From: an uncultured Verrucomicrobiota bacterium
GTDB lineage: Bacteria; Verrucomicrobiota; Verrucomicrobiia; Opitutales; Opitutaceae
DNA: 38,929 bases
Assembly (NCBI GenBank): GCA_903960515.1
Contig: CAJCBL010000340.1
Span: 1-38,929 of the forward strand
Direction of reading: 5' to 3'
Translations under genes and position numbers: made by a program
Shown: positions 8,464-15,833 of the stretch, piece by piece
How positions within the stretch are numbered: the first letter of the stretch is position 1
How the letters are laid out: each line of letters begins with the position of its first letter
Notes under the pieces: generated by a model
Database searches by the model: none
What the model was told of the DNA's origin: nothing
What the model saw: the letters and a program-made list of their open reading frames with translations, nothing else

Positions 8464-8758
8464 CGTAGGAGCCTGCTTGCACGCGATCTCCGATGTCCGT
8501 CGTAGGAGCGTGCTTGCACGCGAATCAGCGCGCAAATCGCGTGCACGCACGCTCCTACACCCGATCCGCTCACCGGCCAGCAGCCACCGCTCTACGCTCG
8601 GGCAGCGCCCGATCTCTGATGTCCGTCGTAGGAGCGGGCTTGCACGCGATTCAGAGCGCAAATCGCGTGCAAGCACGCTCCTACACCCGATCCGATCACC
8701 GGCCTACACCCGATCCGCTCACCGGCCAGCAGCCACCGTTCACCGGCCACCGTTCACT
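8464..8758. repeat. Tandem duplication of REPIN plus flanks
   Basis: One stray REP arm (GTAGGAGCCTGCTTGCACGC, from 8464) is followed by two complete inverted REP pairs at 8502-8558 and 8628-8684. These start exactly 126 bp apart. Each is preceded by GATGTCCGTC and followed by CACCCGATCCG-TCACCGGCC; the block GCTCACCGGCCAGCAGCCAC occurs again at 8715-8735. This is therefore a local tandem duplication of a REPIN with its flanks. The arms face one another and would form a long hairpin between the convergent opgH and HDOD genes, where it could act as a transcription barrier in both directions. Confidence 0.85.
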
Positions 8759-8774
8759 GCCCACGATCCACCGT

Positions 8775-9647
8775 TCAACGTGTGCCGCGAATGCACTCGA
8801 GCATGGTCGTCATCCGATCCAACTCGGCCACCGTCCCCATCGTGATCTCCGCAAGTTGGTCTTCGCGCAGGCCGGTCTTCTCGAAACGCGCCGGATCGTT
8901 GGCCCACAGCGTCGACTCCCCGGGCAGGCCGCATTCGAGCGCCGTGGCGATGGAGCCGGCGAGATTGAGTTGATGGGCCAACGCCAGGGCCGAGGGATTG
9001 GCGGCGGGGCAGAGGTGGTCGCGCAGCGCCCCGCTGATGCCACGAGGGAAACGCCAGAACTCGCACAGCGTCGCGCCCACCTGCGCGTGGTTGCAGCCGA
9101 AGAGCGCCGCCTCCCAGGCCGGCAGCGGCGGCCCACCTTCCGAATACGGCGCAGGGGCGGCGGCGGCGGCGTGGCGGGCGAGCACCATCTTGCCGATCGA
9201 GCGCAGCAGTCCCGCGGTGTAGGCCAGCGCGGGGTCGCCGCCCGTCCATCCGGTGATCTGCTCCATGGCCACGGCGGTGGCGACCGCGTTGGACCAAACA
9301 CGCTCGGCGTCGGTCGCGTACAGGGCGAGGTCGGCCTGGAAGACCAAGGACGCCGAACACAGCCCCACAATGCGGTGCAGCTCCTTGAGGCCCACGCGCA
9401 ACACGGCCTCCTCCACATTGCTGGCCTGGGTGCGGAAACCGAACAGCGCACTGTTGGCCAGCCGCAGCAATTGGGAAGTGATGGCGGCATCCAGGCGCAC
9501 CAGTTCGGCCATACGGTCGAGGCTGCTGTTGCCATCGTTGATCGCGGCCACGAGGCGTCCAAACACCCTGGGAGCAGGCGGAAGCTTGGCGGCGTAGGTC
9601 GCCACCGACTGCAATGCGAACGGGAGAGTTGCCGGAGGGGCGGCCAT
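8775..9647 (-). CDS. HDOD-domain protein
   Basis: A 290-residue cytoplasmic protein of the HDOD family (a degenerate HD phosphohydrolase fold linked to signalling outputs). The N-terminal domain shows L-P-P-A-P-R-V-F-G-R-L, the L-V-R-L-D-A-A-I-T-S-Q-L-L-R-L-A-N-S-A-L-F-G segment (about 49-70) and A-V-L-R-V-G-L-K-E-L at 81-90, all typical. The HD site is lost: residues 145-153 read A-G-L-L-R-S-I-G-K where true HD enzymes have H-D, so no hydrolase activity is expected. No receiver, GGDEF or kinase domain is attached. The gene stands alone on the minus strand, convergent with opgH, with a REPIN cluster between them. Its partner cannot be inferred. A paralogue lies at 25521-26363. Confidence 0.88.
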   Translation of the reverse strand: MAAPPATLPFALQSVATYAAKLPPAPRVFGRLVAAINDGNSSLDRMAELVRLDAAITSQLLRLANSALFGFRTQASNVEEAVLRVGLKELHRIVGLCSASLVFQADLALYATDAERVWSNAVATAVAMEQITGWTGGDPALAYTAGLLRSIGKMVLARHAAAAAPAPYSEGGPPLPAWEAALFGCNHAQVGATLCEFWRFPRGISGALRDHLCPAANPSALALAHQLNLAGSIATALECGLPGESTLWANDPARFEKTGLREDQLAEITMGTVAELDRMTTMLECIRGTR

Positions 9648-9934
9648 CGCTGGTCTTCTATCGCCCGTTCGCGCCGCGGCTGAAATGGGAAGTGCATCGT
9701 GGGGGGCACCTCAGTTTCTGAGCGCTTCCGGGAACTCTGCTCTAGCCGCGTAGCGGAACGGCTTCCGTTCCACCGACGGTGGGCGGGCTTCGCCCCCCCC
9801 GAGAGCTTCCGTTCCGCAGAACGGCTTCGCCTCCGCAGAAGGGCTCCCGTTCCGCCCTTCAGCGCTGCTCCGCGCAGTACGGGGTGCGTACTGCTTCACC
9901 TGGCTTCGAAGCGACTCCATTGTTTCGCCACAAA
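9648..9934. other. Intergenic: cluster of short TTCG-type hairpins
   Basis: No gene is seen. Between 9745 and 9870 there are several small inverted repeats of the style GCGGAACGGCTTCCGTTCCAC, GGGCGGGCTTCGCCCCCCC and AGAACGGCTTCGCCTCCGC, plus a repeated CGTTCCGC motif. They would fold into adjacent short stems. They are absent from the coding parts of the window. Confidence 0.5.
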
Positions 9935-10072
9935 CTGAGCCGTAACCATTCTGCTGTAGGAGCGTGCGTGCACGCGATTCTGAGCGCAGATCGCGTGCAA
10001 GCACGCTCCTACAGCGGACAAGTTCGTGCACTGCCAGACCGCAAAGCGGTACGATTGCATGGTCACGGCTTA
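9935..10072 (+). mobile_element. MITE-like element with REPIN core (copy 1)
   Basis: About 138 bp bounded by imperfect inverted termini CTGAGCCGTAACCAT (9935-9949) and ATGGTCACGGCTTAG (10059-10073). Inside, a REPIN (9956-10013) has arms GTAGGAGCGTGCGTGCACGC and its complement around a spacer that reads TCTGAGCGCAG. The right part reads GTTCGTGCACTGCCAG then CGCAAAGCGGTACGATTGCA, a block conserved in other copies. No open reading frame is present, so it would need a transposase in trans. Confidence 0.8.
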
Positions 10073-10250
10073 GACCGCCGCAAACCCGCTCCGCCGACGC
10101 AGGCCGAGAAGGATGAACGCCGAGCGCCCCTCCGGTCCGCTCCTTCAACCTAAACCATCAAATTCAACCTCTCCTTCAAGTCCTCCTTTGGTGGCAACAC
10201 CCGGCGATGGCCCTCGCCAGCGGGCTGCCGGCCGCTAACCTCCGCCCTAC

Positions 10251-10904
10251 ATGCCCCACGCTCCGCTTACCCCGTTCGACCACACCCTTCTCGACCTGAT
10301 CGAACACAGCCCCACCGGCTCGGTGCCGCGCACCCCCACCCACGGCGAATCGCTCACTCGCCTGCTGGCCACGCTCCAAGTGTTCCACAGTTCCGACTAC
10401 AAGGACGGCTTCGTGACCGCCCGCAGCCTCGCCCGCCAGCCGCTGTTTCTGGCGGCCGGCCTGCTGGAGCTCGCCGCCCATCCCGGCGACCTCTCGCAAC
10501 TCGAAGCCAACGCCGCAGTCTTCGACCGCTACGTAGGCTCGCTGGCGCCGGCGCAACGGACCCGCGCGGAGGGCTTCCGGCTGGCCGCCGCCGGCCGGCC
10601 GGTCCACCACCGCCCGAAGGCCGGTGGCGAACTGGTGCACGACCCTCTGCACAGCATCTTCCTGGTGCCCGGCGTAGGGCCACAGCCGGGACTGCCGGGC
10701 AACTACCTCCGCGGTTCGCTCGACGAAGTGCCCGCCGCCTCGGGCCAACCCCGCTACAGAATCCAGGTCATGGATGCCGATACCGATGCCGCCGTGTGCG
10801 AACTGCCCACCCTGGCGGAAGCCATCGCCCGCCTGCGCGATCTCACCGAGAGCGCCCCGTTCCATCTTTCCGAACTCGAGGCCCTCGGCTTCGAGTCGCG
10901 CTGA
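10251..10904 (+). CDS. Unknown conserved-looking protein
   Basis: A 217-residue soluble protein without signal peptide or transmembrane segment; I do not recognise the family. Residues 30-75 are helical (S-L-T-R-L-L-A-T-L-Q-V-F-H-S-S-D-Y-K-D-G-F-V-T-A-R-S-L-A). The middle includes H-H-R-P-K-A-G-G-E-L-V-H-D-P-L-H-S-I-F-L-V-P-G, and the C-terminal third is A-x-A-R-L-R-D-L-T-E rich. Codon use is strongly GC3-biased like its neighbours, which supports it being real. The ATG at 10251 lies 110 bp after a repeat element. The TGA stop at 10902 falls inside CTGAGCTGTAGCC, the left terminus of a miniature repeat element, so the element abuts or supplies the end of the gene. Confidence 0.7.
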   Translation: MPHAPLTPFDHTLLDLIEHSPTGSVPRTPTHGESLTRLLATLQVFHSSDYKDGFVTARSLARQPLFLAAGLLELAAHPGDLSQLEANAAVFDRYVGSLAPAQRTRAEGFRLAAAGRPVHHRPKAGGELVHDPLHSIFLVPGVGPQPGLPGNYLRGSLDEVPAASGQPRYRIQVMDADTDAAVCELPTLAEAIARLRDLTESAPFHLSELEALGFESR

Positions 10905-11043
10905 GCTGTAGCCAGGCAGTCGAGAGCCCAGAGAGTAGCGCCGAGGGCCTGATCATGAGCCCTTGGAAACACGACTGCTTCTGAGCCGAGCAGTGGTGGT
11001 TCGGCTCTCACCACTCGACTCTGGTCTGCATCGTCACGCTGAA
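10901..11043 (+). mobile_element. Miniature element, non-REPIN core (type B, copy 1)
   Basis: About 143 bp with termini CTGAGCTGTAGCCAGGCAG on the left (decayed relative of CTGAGCCGTAACCAT) and GCATCGTCACGCTGAA on the right. The core can be aligned with 24263-24410 and with the reverse complement of 29416-29571. Shared landmarks are GAGGGCCTGATCA, GAGCCCTTGGAAACACG, a GAGCCGA...TCGGCTC hairpin and ACTCGACTCTGGTCTGCAT. The left end contains the stop codon of the upstream gene. It is immediately followed by a REPIN-core element, so two different cores with similar termini stand in tandem. Confidence 0.75.
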
Positions 11044-11049
11044 CTGCCA

Positions 11050-11187
11050 CCAAGCCGTAACTTCCTTCGTAGGAGCGTGCTTGCACGCGATTCAATGCGC
11101 AGATCGCGTGCAAGCACGCTCCTACGAAGGGCACCGGAGTTACGGCACTGCCTGAGCGCAAAGCGGTACGATTGCATGGTTACGACG
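11050..11187 (+). mobile_element. MITE-like element with REPIN core (copy 2)
   Basis: Termini are CAAGCCGTAAC (from 11051) and GCATGGTTACGACGAAG (ending 11190). The REPIN arms run 11064-11130, extended by CCTTC/GAAGG outside GTAG; the spacer is TTCAATGCGCAG. The conserved right block (GCACTGCCTGAGCGCAAAGC then GGTACGATTGCATGG) is present in the same orientation as copy 1. Confidence 0.8.
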
Positions 11188-11190
11188 AAG

Positions 11191-11540
11191 CGCGGACCGC
11201 CCTGCGCGTTGAGCCGCGTCCTTCGAACTCCGGCGTCGACAGGAATCCGCTCCCCGCAGAGTAACGCAGTGGCAACGCTGTGTTTGCTGTGGGTGGGTAT
11301 CCCGCTTCGGGCAAGAGCTACCAGGGAAATGCTGGATCCGAAGGGCGGAAACGGCACGGGCGTTCTTGCGAACGCGGCAACAAGGGCGGTCGGATCCGGC
11401 CGTTTCGTAGGAGATCCTCGCCGCCGCCCCACGATGTCGAACGCCACTGCGGTCCGATGCGGCCCGCCGCTCCAGCTGCGCTTTCGGGGCCGGGCGTCGT
11501 CCATCCGCCCTTGCCTGGCCCCTCTCGCTCCGCTTGCTAT
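11191..11540. other. Intergenic, no gene recognised
   Basis: About 350 bp between the tandem elements and the end of the minus-strand sulfatase-modifying-factor-like gene. Short open frames exist on both strands, but none resembles a protein family. It includes CGAACTCCGGCGTCGACAGG and other sequence without visible repeats. Nothing functional can be supported. Confidence 0.4.
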
Positions 11541-12878
11541 TTACGGGACTGAACTGCGGGCGCACCGGAAACCAACGTTGTAGCCGCAGTAGTGCGGGTC
11601 GCGGTTGCCTCGGTCCGCCGAGCGGGCGCCGGCGGCGTCGTAGCCCCAATAGCCGCCCCGGACCACCCGGCCAAAGCCCGAGTCAGGACCCTGCGGCGAA
11701 GTCTGCGCAGCGCTGTCGTAGATCCCACACAAATCCCCGCACCACTGCCAAAGGTTGCCCGCCATGTCGTAGAGACCGTAACCGTTCGCTGCAAACGCGT
11801 CCACCGGGCTCGTATAGGGCAGGGTGCCGTCGTTATATATCGGATGAACACTGCGCGTCGCGCTCACATCGTAGGCATACCCGGCGATACTACAATAGTT
11901 CGCCTGCGTGTGGCTGATGGTGTCGCCCCAGGGGAAACGCCTGCCAATGAGACCGCCGCGGGCGGCATATTCCCACTCCGCCTCGGTCGGTAGGCGGTAG
12001 CCGTTGGCGATCCATTTCACTTGGGCATTCGACACATCCACCGAGCCAGTGCGATAAACCGTCGTCTGCGCATCGTTGATATAGTAACAAGGCGTGAGCC
12101 CTTCCATTTCGCTCTTCGCATTGCTCCACTTCACCACATCATACCAGGTGACCGTTTGCACGGGATGGTCGTCCGCCTTGCCCGCGCCTACGCCTGCCAA
12201 ATCCGAGTAACCGTTGGCCGCCGCCCAGGTGCGCACCCTCTGCCACTCCGCCCACGTCGTGAGCGTCTTGGCCATATAGAAGGTCGGCAGAGTAACACTG
12301 TGCATGGGCAGCGCGATGGGGTCACCATCCAAACTATCTCCCATCGTGAACGTGCCGCCGGGAATTAACGCGAAGCCGGCGGGGGGCTGCGTCAGCAGCG
12401 CCACCTTGAGCCGGGCGAAACGACGAACCGCAGCAGGCGGCGTGGTCTCGCTCAGTCGCTGGCGCGTGAGCACTGTGCCTTCGATGATGCCCAAGAGTTG
12501 CATGCTGCTCGGGGCCTCGGTCCACGTCGCCAGATTATCGGAGACTTCAAGCGCGTAGCTCAGGCCTTGCGCCTGCGGATTCATGGTGAAATCCAGGGCG
12601 AGCGTCCGAGGAGCGCCGGACTGGGTAATCAGCACCGGCTGGGGCAGGTGGGCGGCGGCGCTCTGCATGGGTGCCACGCCCAGAGCAAATTTCATGAGGT
12701 TGGTCACCCCATCCCCGGCTGGAATGGACGCCGCCGTACGCTGGCCGTCCGGTACATCCGGACGCGCGAGCCACTCGCTAAACGACTGCGCCTGCACTGT
12801 GCCCGCGAGGGCAAGAAACACGGCCACCGCGGCACCAAACGCCGACGGAAGTCGAAACAGGAGGGAATGGGATTTCAT
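11541..12878 (-). CDS. Secreted FGE-sulfatase (SUMF1-like) domain protein
   Basis: A 445-residue exported protein. The signal peptide spans about residues 1-30, cleaving near V-Q-A-Q. Residues 32-75 contain F-S-E-W-L-A-R-P-D-V-P-D-G and G-D-G-V-T-N-L-M-K-F-A-L-G, a short region common in secreted Verrucomicrobia proteins. A beta-rich stretch includes Y-A-L-E-V-S-D-N-L-A-T-W-T-E. The FGE-sulfatase domain follows from about 170: I-P-G-G-T-F-T-M-G-D-S, P-V-Q-T-V-T-W-Y-D-V-V-K-W, Y-R-L-P-T-E-A-E-W-E-Y-A-A-R-G-G, Y-D-M-A-G-N-L-W-Q-W-C-G-D, R-V-V-R-G-G-Y-W and the closing V-G-F-R-C-A-R. The cysteine pair used by true formylglycine-generating enzymes is not visible, so it is probably a SUMF1-fold protein of other function. 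It is a single gene on the minus strand. Confidence 0.88.
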   Translation of the reverse strand: MKSHSLLFRLPSAFGAAVAVFLALAGTVQAQSFSEWLARPDVPDGQRTAASIPAGDGVTNLMKFALGVAPMQSAAAHLPQPVLITQSGAPRTLALDFTMNPQAQGLSYALEVSDNLATWTEAPSSMQLLGIIEGTVLTRQRLSETTPPAAVRRFARLKVALLTQPPAGFALIPGGTFTMGDSLDGDPIALPMHSVTLPTFYMAKTLTTWAEWQRVRTWAAANGYSDLAGVGAGKADDHPVQTVTWYDVVKWSNAKSEMEGLTPCYYINDAQTTVYRTGSVDVSNAQVKWIANGYRLPTEAEWEYAARGGLIGRRFPWGDTISHTQANYCSIAGYAYDVSATRSVHPIYNDGTLPYTSPVDAFAANGYGLYDMAGNLWQWCGDLCGIYDSAAQTSPQGPDSGFGRVVRGGYWGYDAAGARSADRGNRDPHYCGYNVGFRCARSSVP

Positions 12879-13421
12879 AGGAAGGGCTGGGGTGGTCTCG
12901 CGGGGAAACGTCGCCTTGAGAACCGAGGCTTGCGCAGCCTCTGTGTTCCCTGCCGCGAGATCAAGACCTGTCTTGAAATAGCTGACGCACGGCCCTCACC
13001 GCCGCCGAATAGTTCCCCCCGAGCGCTGGGATTGGAAGTATCGCTCATCACCCTGCAGGCGGGGCTCCTGCCGCGGCAGCGGCGGCAGGAAACGGGGATT
13101 GCCAACCCCGAGTGCGCTCTGCCTCTGGACTTCGATATTCTGGATCGAAATATCGCAGCGGTGCGACGGCGAGCGGCGACACTACGCAGGCGGCGGCCTA
13201 TGGAAGAAGGCAGAGTGCAGAGTGTTGAAGGCTGATCCCGGAACAGACTGAACGGCTTCGCCGTCCAGCTACGTGAAGCAAAGCTCTCGAGCGCTTCGCT
13301 ATATCAAGCGCTGAAGCGAGGATTTCCGCCTGGAACCCGGCGCGCCCCAGATGGCCACCAGGCAAGCGCCTCTCCGTGTTCTCCCCTTCCCCCATGCACT
13401 CTATAGCGCGATCCGGCTCCT
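12879..13421. other. Intergenic with inverted repeats, no gene recognised
   Basis: No open frame here looks coding. Visible structure includes CTGCCGCGGCAGCGGCGGCAG near 13068-13088, CGATATTCTGGATCGAAATATCG near 13134-13156, AACGGCTTCGCCGTC near 13251-13265, and GAAGAAGGCAGAGTGCAGAG near 13203. The first two could form hairpins upstream of the minus-strand gene at 12878, but no promoter can be assigned. Confidence 0.4.
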
Positions 13422-13484
13422 GGTTATGGGCTGGAGGTTATAAATCTTGGGTCATAGGTTATGGGTTGTAGGTTTGAGGTACAG
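13422..13484. repeat. Nine degenerate 7-bp repeats (GGTTATG type)
   Basis: The sequence splits cleanly into nine consecutive 7-mers: GGTTATG, GGCTGGA, GGTTATA, AATCTTG, GGTCATA, GGTTATG, GGTTGTA, GGTTTGA, GGTACAG. Eight of nine begin with GG. The tract is AT-richer than its surroundings and lies between genes. The 7-bp period matches the other heptad tracts in this window although the unit differs. Confidence 0.75.
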
Positions 13485-13647
13485 GAACCCGATCTTTGCC
13501 ATCGCTGAGTTCCTTGCGGTTAATATACCCCGGCATAGCCCCACCCTATTCGCCGCCCCGATGCGCGTCGGTTCTGCCTGCGGCGCGCCACTGCCTCCCG
13601 CCCTTGGCTGGGGCCGGCTCCTACGTTTCGCCGCCCCGCCATTGCCC

Positions 13648-14295
13648 TCACCGCCCGGGTAGCACGTACAAATAGAAGAACAGGAAGTGGCACAGGCTGC
13701 CGCCCAGCACGAACAGGTGCCAGATCGCGTGGCTGTACGGCAGGCGCTTCCACACATAGAATACCACTCCGCCTGTGTAGGTGGCCCCGCCAGCCAGCAG
13801 CCAGCCGATCGCAGCCGCCGGCAGCCGCTGCCAAAGCTCGTGAAGCACGAACAGTGCACCCCACCCCATCGCCACGTACGCGCCGAGCAGCAACCGCTGG
13901 AAGCGCTGCGGAAAAAGGAACTTCAAGGCTATCCCCACCACCATGATACCCCAGACAAAACCGGCCATCGTCCACCCGATCGGCCCGCGCAGGACCACTA
14001 GCATGATCGGCGTATAGGTGCCGGCGATGAGCAGGAAGATCGCCGCGTGGTCGCAGCGCCGCAGCCACGCCTTCGCACGCCGGCCCGGCACCGCGTGGTA
14101 GAGGGTGGACGCCAGATAGAGGGCAACCAGCGACGCCCCATAGATCGAGAAGCTCACGATGCGCCACGAATCCCCCAACTGCACCGATCCCAGCACGAGC
14201 AGGACCAGCGCCGTAACCGACAGCAGGAGACCGACCCCATGGGTAACACTGTTGGCAATCTCCTCGCCGAGGCTGTAGTCGTGCACTTCGTTCAT
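13648..14295 (-). CDS. Hemolysin III / YqfA family membrane protein (PAQR-like)
   Basis: A 215-residue protein with seven predicted transmembrane helices, of the HlyIII/YqfA (progestin/adipoQ receptor-like) family. The conserved metal-site motifs are all present: S-T-L-Y-H in the second helix region, D-H-A-A-I-F-L-L-I-A-G-T-Y-T-P in the middle, and the terminal S-H-A-I-W-H-L-F-V-L-G-G-S-L-C-H-F. The N-terminal G-E-E-I-A-N-S-V-T-H-G-V-G matches the family start. I chose the ATG at 14295, which has GGGAG a few bases upstream; an in-frame ATG farther upstream would add 88 residues of repeat-derived sequence. The family may have hydrolase-like activity, but the bacterial role is unsettled. The Dus gene lies 200 bp upstream with a REPIN between them. 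Confidence 0.9.
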   Translation of the reverse strand: MNEVHDYSLGEEIANSVTHGVGLLLSVTALVLLVLGSVQLGDSWRIVSFSIYGASLVALYLASTLYHAVPGRRAKAWLRRCDHAAIFLLIAGTYTPIMLVVLRGPIGWTMAGFVWGIMVVGIALKFLFPQRFQRLLLGAYVAMGWGALFVLHELWQRLPAAAIGWLLAGGATYTGGVVFYVWKRLPYSHAIWHLFVLGGSLCHFLFFYLYVLPGR

Positions 14296-14368
14296 AGCTC
14301 CCGCATCCTCACCCGCAGCGGCGCGCAAATCCAGCCCGCAATGCCGAGAGCCGACCGCCGCCAGCAGT

Positions 14369-14425
14369 GCAGGAACGTGATTGCACGCGCTGTGCGCCAC
14401 GAATCGCGTGCAAGCACGCTCCCAC
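14369..14425. repeat. REPIN between dus and the YqfA-type gene
   Basis: Inverted arms GCAGGAACGTGATTGCACGC (14369-14388) and CGCGTGCAAGCACGCTCCCAC (to 14425), around GCTGTGCGCCACGAAT. It is a slightly decayed copy of the common element. It lies between two same-strand genes, 70 bp after the Dus stop, so it would form a hairpin in a Dus read-through transcript. Confidence 0.75.
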
Positions 14426-14494
14426 AAATGAATTCGAGTCCCCGATACCGTGGTCCCCGGCAGCAGCCGCCGCCACCGGGCCCGCCACGCCCGC

Positions 14495-15628
14495 TCACCA
14501 CAACTCCACCGGGCCCTTGGGCACCGGGATGGCTTCGCGGGCCGCACCCTCGTCGCCACCTTCCGGTTGCAGAAACGAGGCGACCATCGGGGCCGGGCGG
14601 TACTTCGCGCGCAGTTCGCCGTTCGCCTCCAGGAACGGCTTCCGCCACTCGAGGAAGGCGGCGATCGTGGCCTCGAAGTCCGCGGTCGATTTCATGCTGG
14701 CCGCCCCGCGCTTGAACTCGCGAGCGGGCCCGAAGCGCCGGGCGTACCACGAGGCCACGCGCCGGAAAAGCACAGTGCCGCGCTCCTCGCCGTAGGTCTC
14801 CACATAGCGGGCATGGTGCAGGCGCAGCACCCGCAGCCGCTCCTCCAGTGTAGGCTCGGCCTGCGGCTCGCCGGTATCGAGGAAGCGCCGCGTCTGCGCG
14901 AAAATCCACGGGTTGTAGAACGCCCCCCGCCCCACGCTCACCCCAGCGCAGCCGGTCTCGGAGAGCATCGTGCGGGCCGCCTCGGGGGTGGTGACATCGC
15001 CGTTGCCGATCACGGGAATGGAGCGCACCGCCTGCACCACCGAGCGGATACCCGCGAGGTTCACCCGGCCCGAGAAGCCCTGCGCCCGGGTGCGGCCGTG
15101 GACAAACACCGCCGCCACCCCCGCATCCTCCAGGGCGCGCGCCAGGTCGGGGGCGGTGAGGTTGGCGTCGTCCCAGCCCAGGCGCATCTTCGCTGTAACC
15201 GGAATCTTGACTGCGGCCACCATACCGCGCACCAGCGCCGCGGTCTTGTCGGTCTCCGTCATCATCGCCGAGCCACCGCCCACCCGGCACACCTTGGGCA
15301 CTGGGCAGCCCATATTGATGTCCACCGAGGCGATACCCAGGGACTCCAGCAGCTGGGCGGCGTCGCGCATCTCCTCCGGCACCGAGCCGAAGAGCTGCAC
15401 GGCCAGAGGGGTATCCGCCGCGCAGGACCGGACCATCTCGAAGGCGCGCGAGCGGCGCTCCAGCAGCGAGCGCGCGTTGACCAGGTCGGTGGTGCACAGG
15501 TCAAGCCCGCCCAATTCGCGCAGCGTGAGCCGGAAGGGCAGGTTGGTGTAGCCGGCCAGAGGCGACAGGAAGAGGTTGGAGCGCAGCGCGAGCGGACCGA
15601 AGCACAACATCGCCGCACGCTCCGGCAC
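14495..15628 (-). CDS. dusB: tRNA-dihydrouridine synthase (DusB-like)
   Basis: A 377-residue FMN-dependent enzyme that reduces uridines in the tRNA D-loop. The TIM barrel begins L-S-P-L-A-G-Y-T-N-L-P-F-R (21-33) and contains V-Q-L-F-G-S at 77-82, D-I-N-M-G-C-P-V-P-K-V at 103-113 with the catalytic Cys108, then G-G-S-A-M-M, the K-M-R-L-G-W-D-D strand, V-F-V-H-G-R-T-R-A-Q-G-F-S-G and V-I-G-N-G-D-V for the flavin phosphate. The order and spacing fit bacterial Dus; assignment to the DusB subgroup is less sure than the function. The C-terminus is extended by about 40 residues ending P-K-G-P-V-E-L-W. An in-frame ATG six codons in (15610) is an alternative start. It is transcribed alone or with the downstream YqfA-type gene. 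Confidence 0.9.
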   Translation of the reverse strand: MPERAAMLCFGPLALRSNLFLSPLAGYTNLPFRLTLRELGGLDLCTTDLVNARSLLERRSRAFEMVRSCAADTPLAVQLFGSVPEEMRDAAQLLESLGIASVDINMGCPVPKVCRVGGGSAMMTETDKTAALVRGMVAAVKIPVTAKMRLGWDDANLTAPDLARALEDAGVAAVFVHGRTRAQGFSGRVNLAGIRSVVQAVRSIPVIGNGDVTTPEAARTMLSETGCAGVSVGRGAFYNPWIFAQTRRFLDTGEPQAEPTLEERLRVLRLHHARYVETYGEERGTVLFRRVASWYARRFGPAREFKRGAASMKSTADFEATIAAFLEWRKPFLEANGELRAKYRPAPMVASFLQPEGGDEGAAREAIPVPKGPVELW

Positions 15629-15833
15629 CGCCGCCCCGGGTTCAACCCCGAAGCGCGTCCGCCCATCCAGTGCCCGCAGGGCGAGCAGCCATGTAGGCAG
15701 GCCGGGGCGGCGAACTGGGGCACCCGCTCACGCCAGCGGCGTGAGCGGAGTGGGCGAACGCTTCAGCGGGCGACTTCGCCTCTGATCGGGCTCGGTGCCC
15801 CGCCGCCGGGACCCATTCCCGCCAGCCGTCCGC

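Noticed and set aside
6330-8468. Long open frame overlapping opgH in another frame
   Set aside because: It is Arg/Pro/Ala-rich shadow coding caused by high GC; opgH motifs are all in the other frame.
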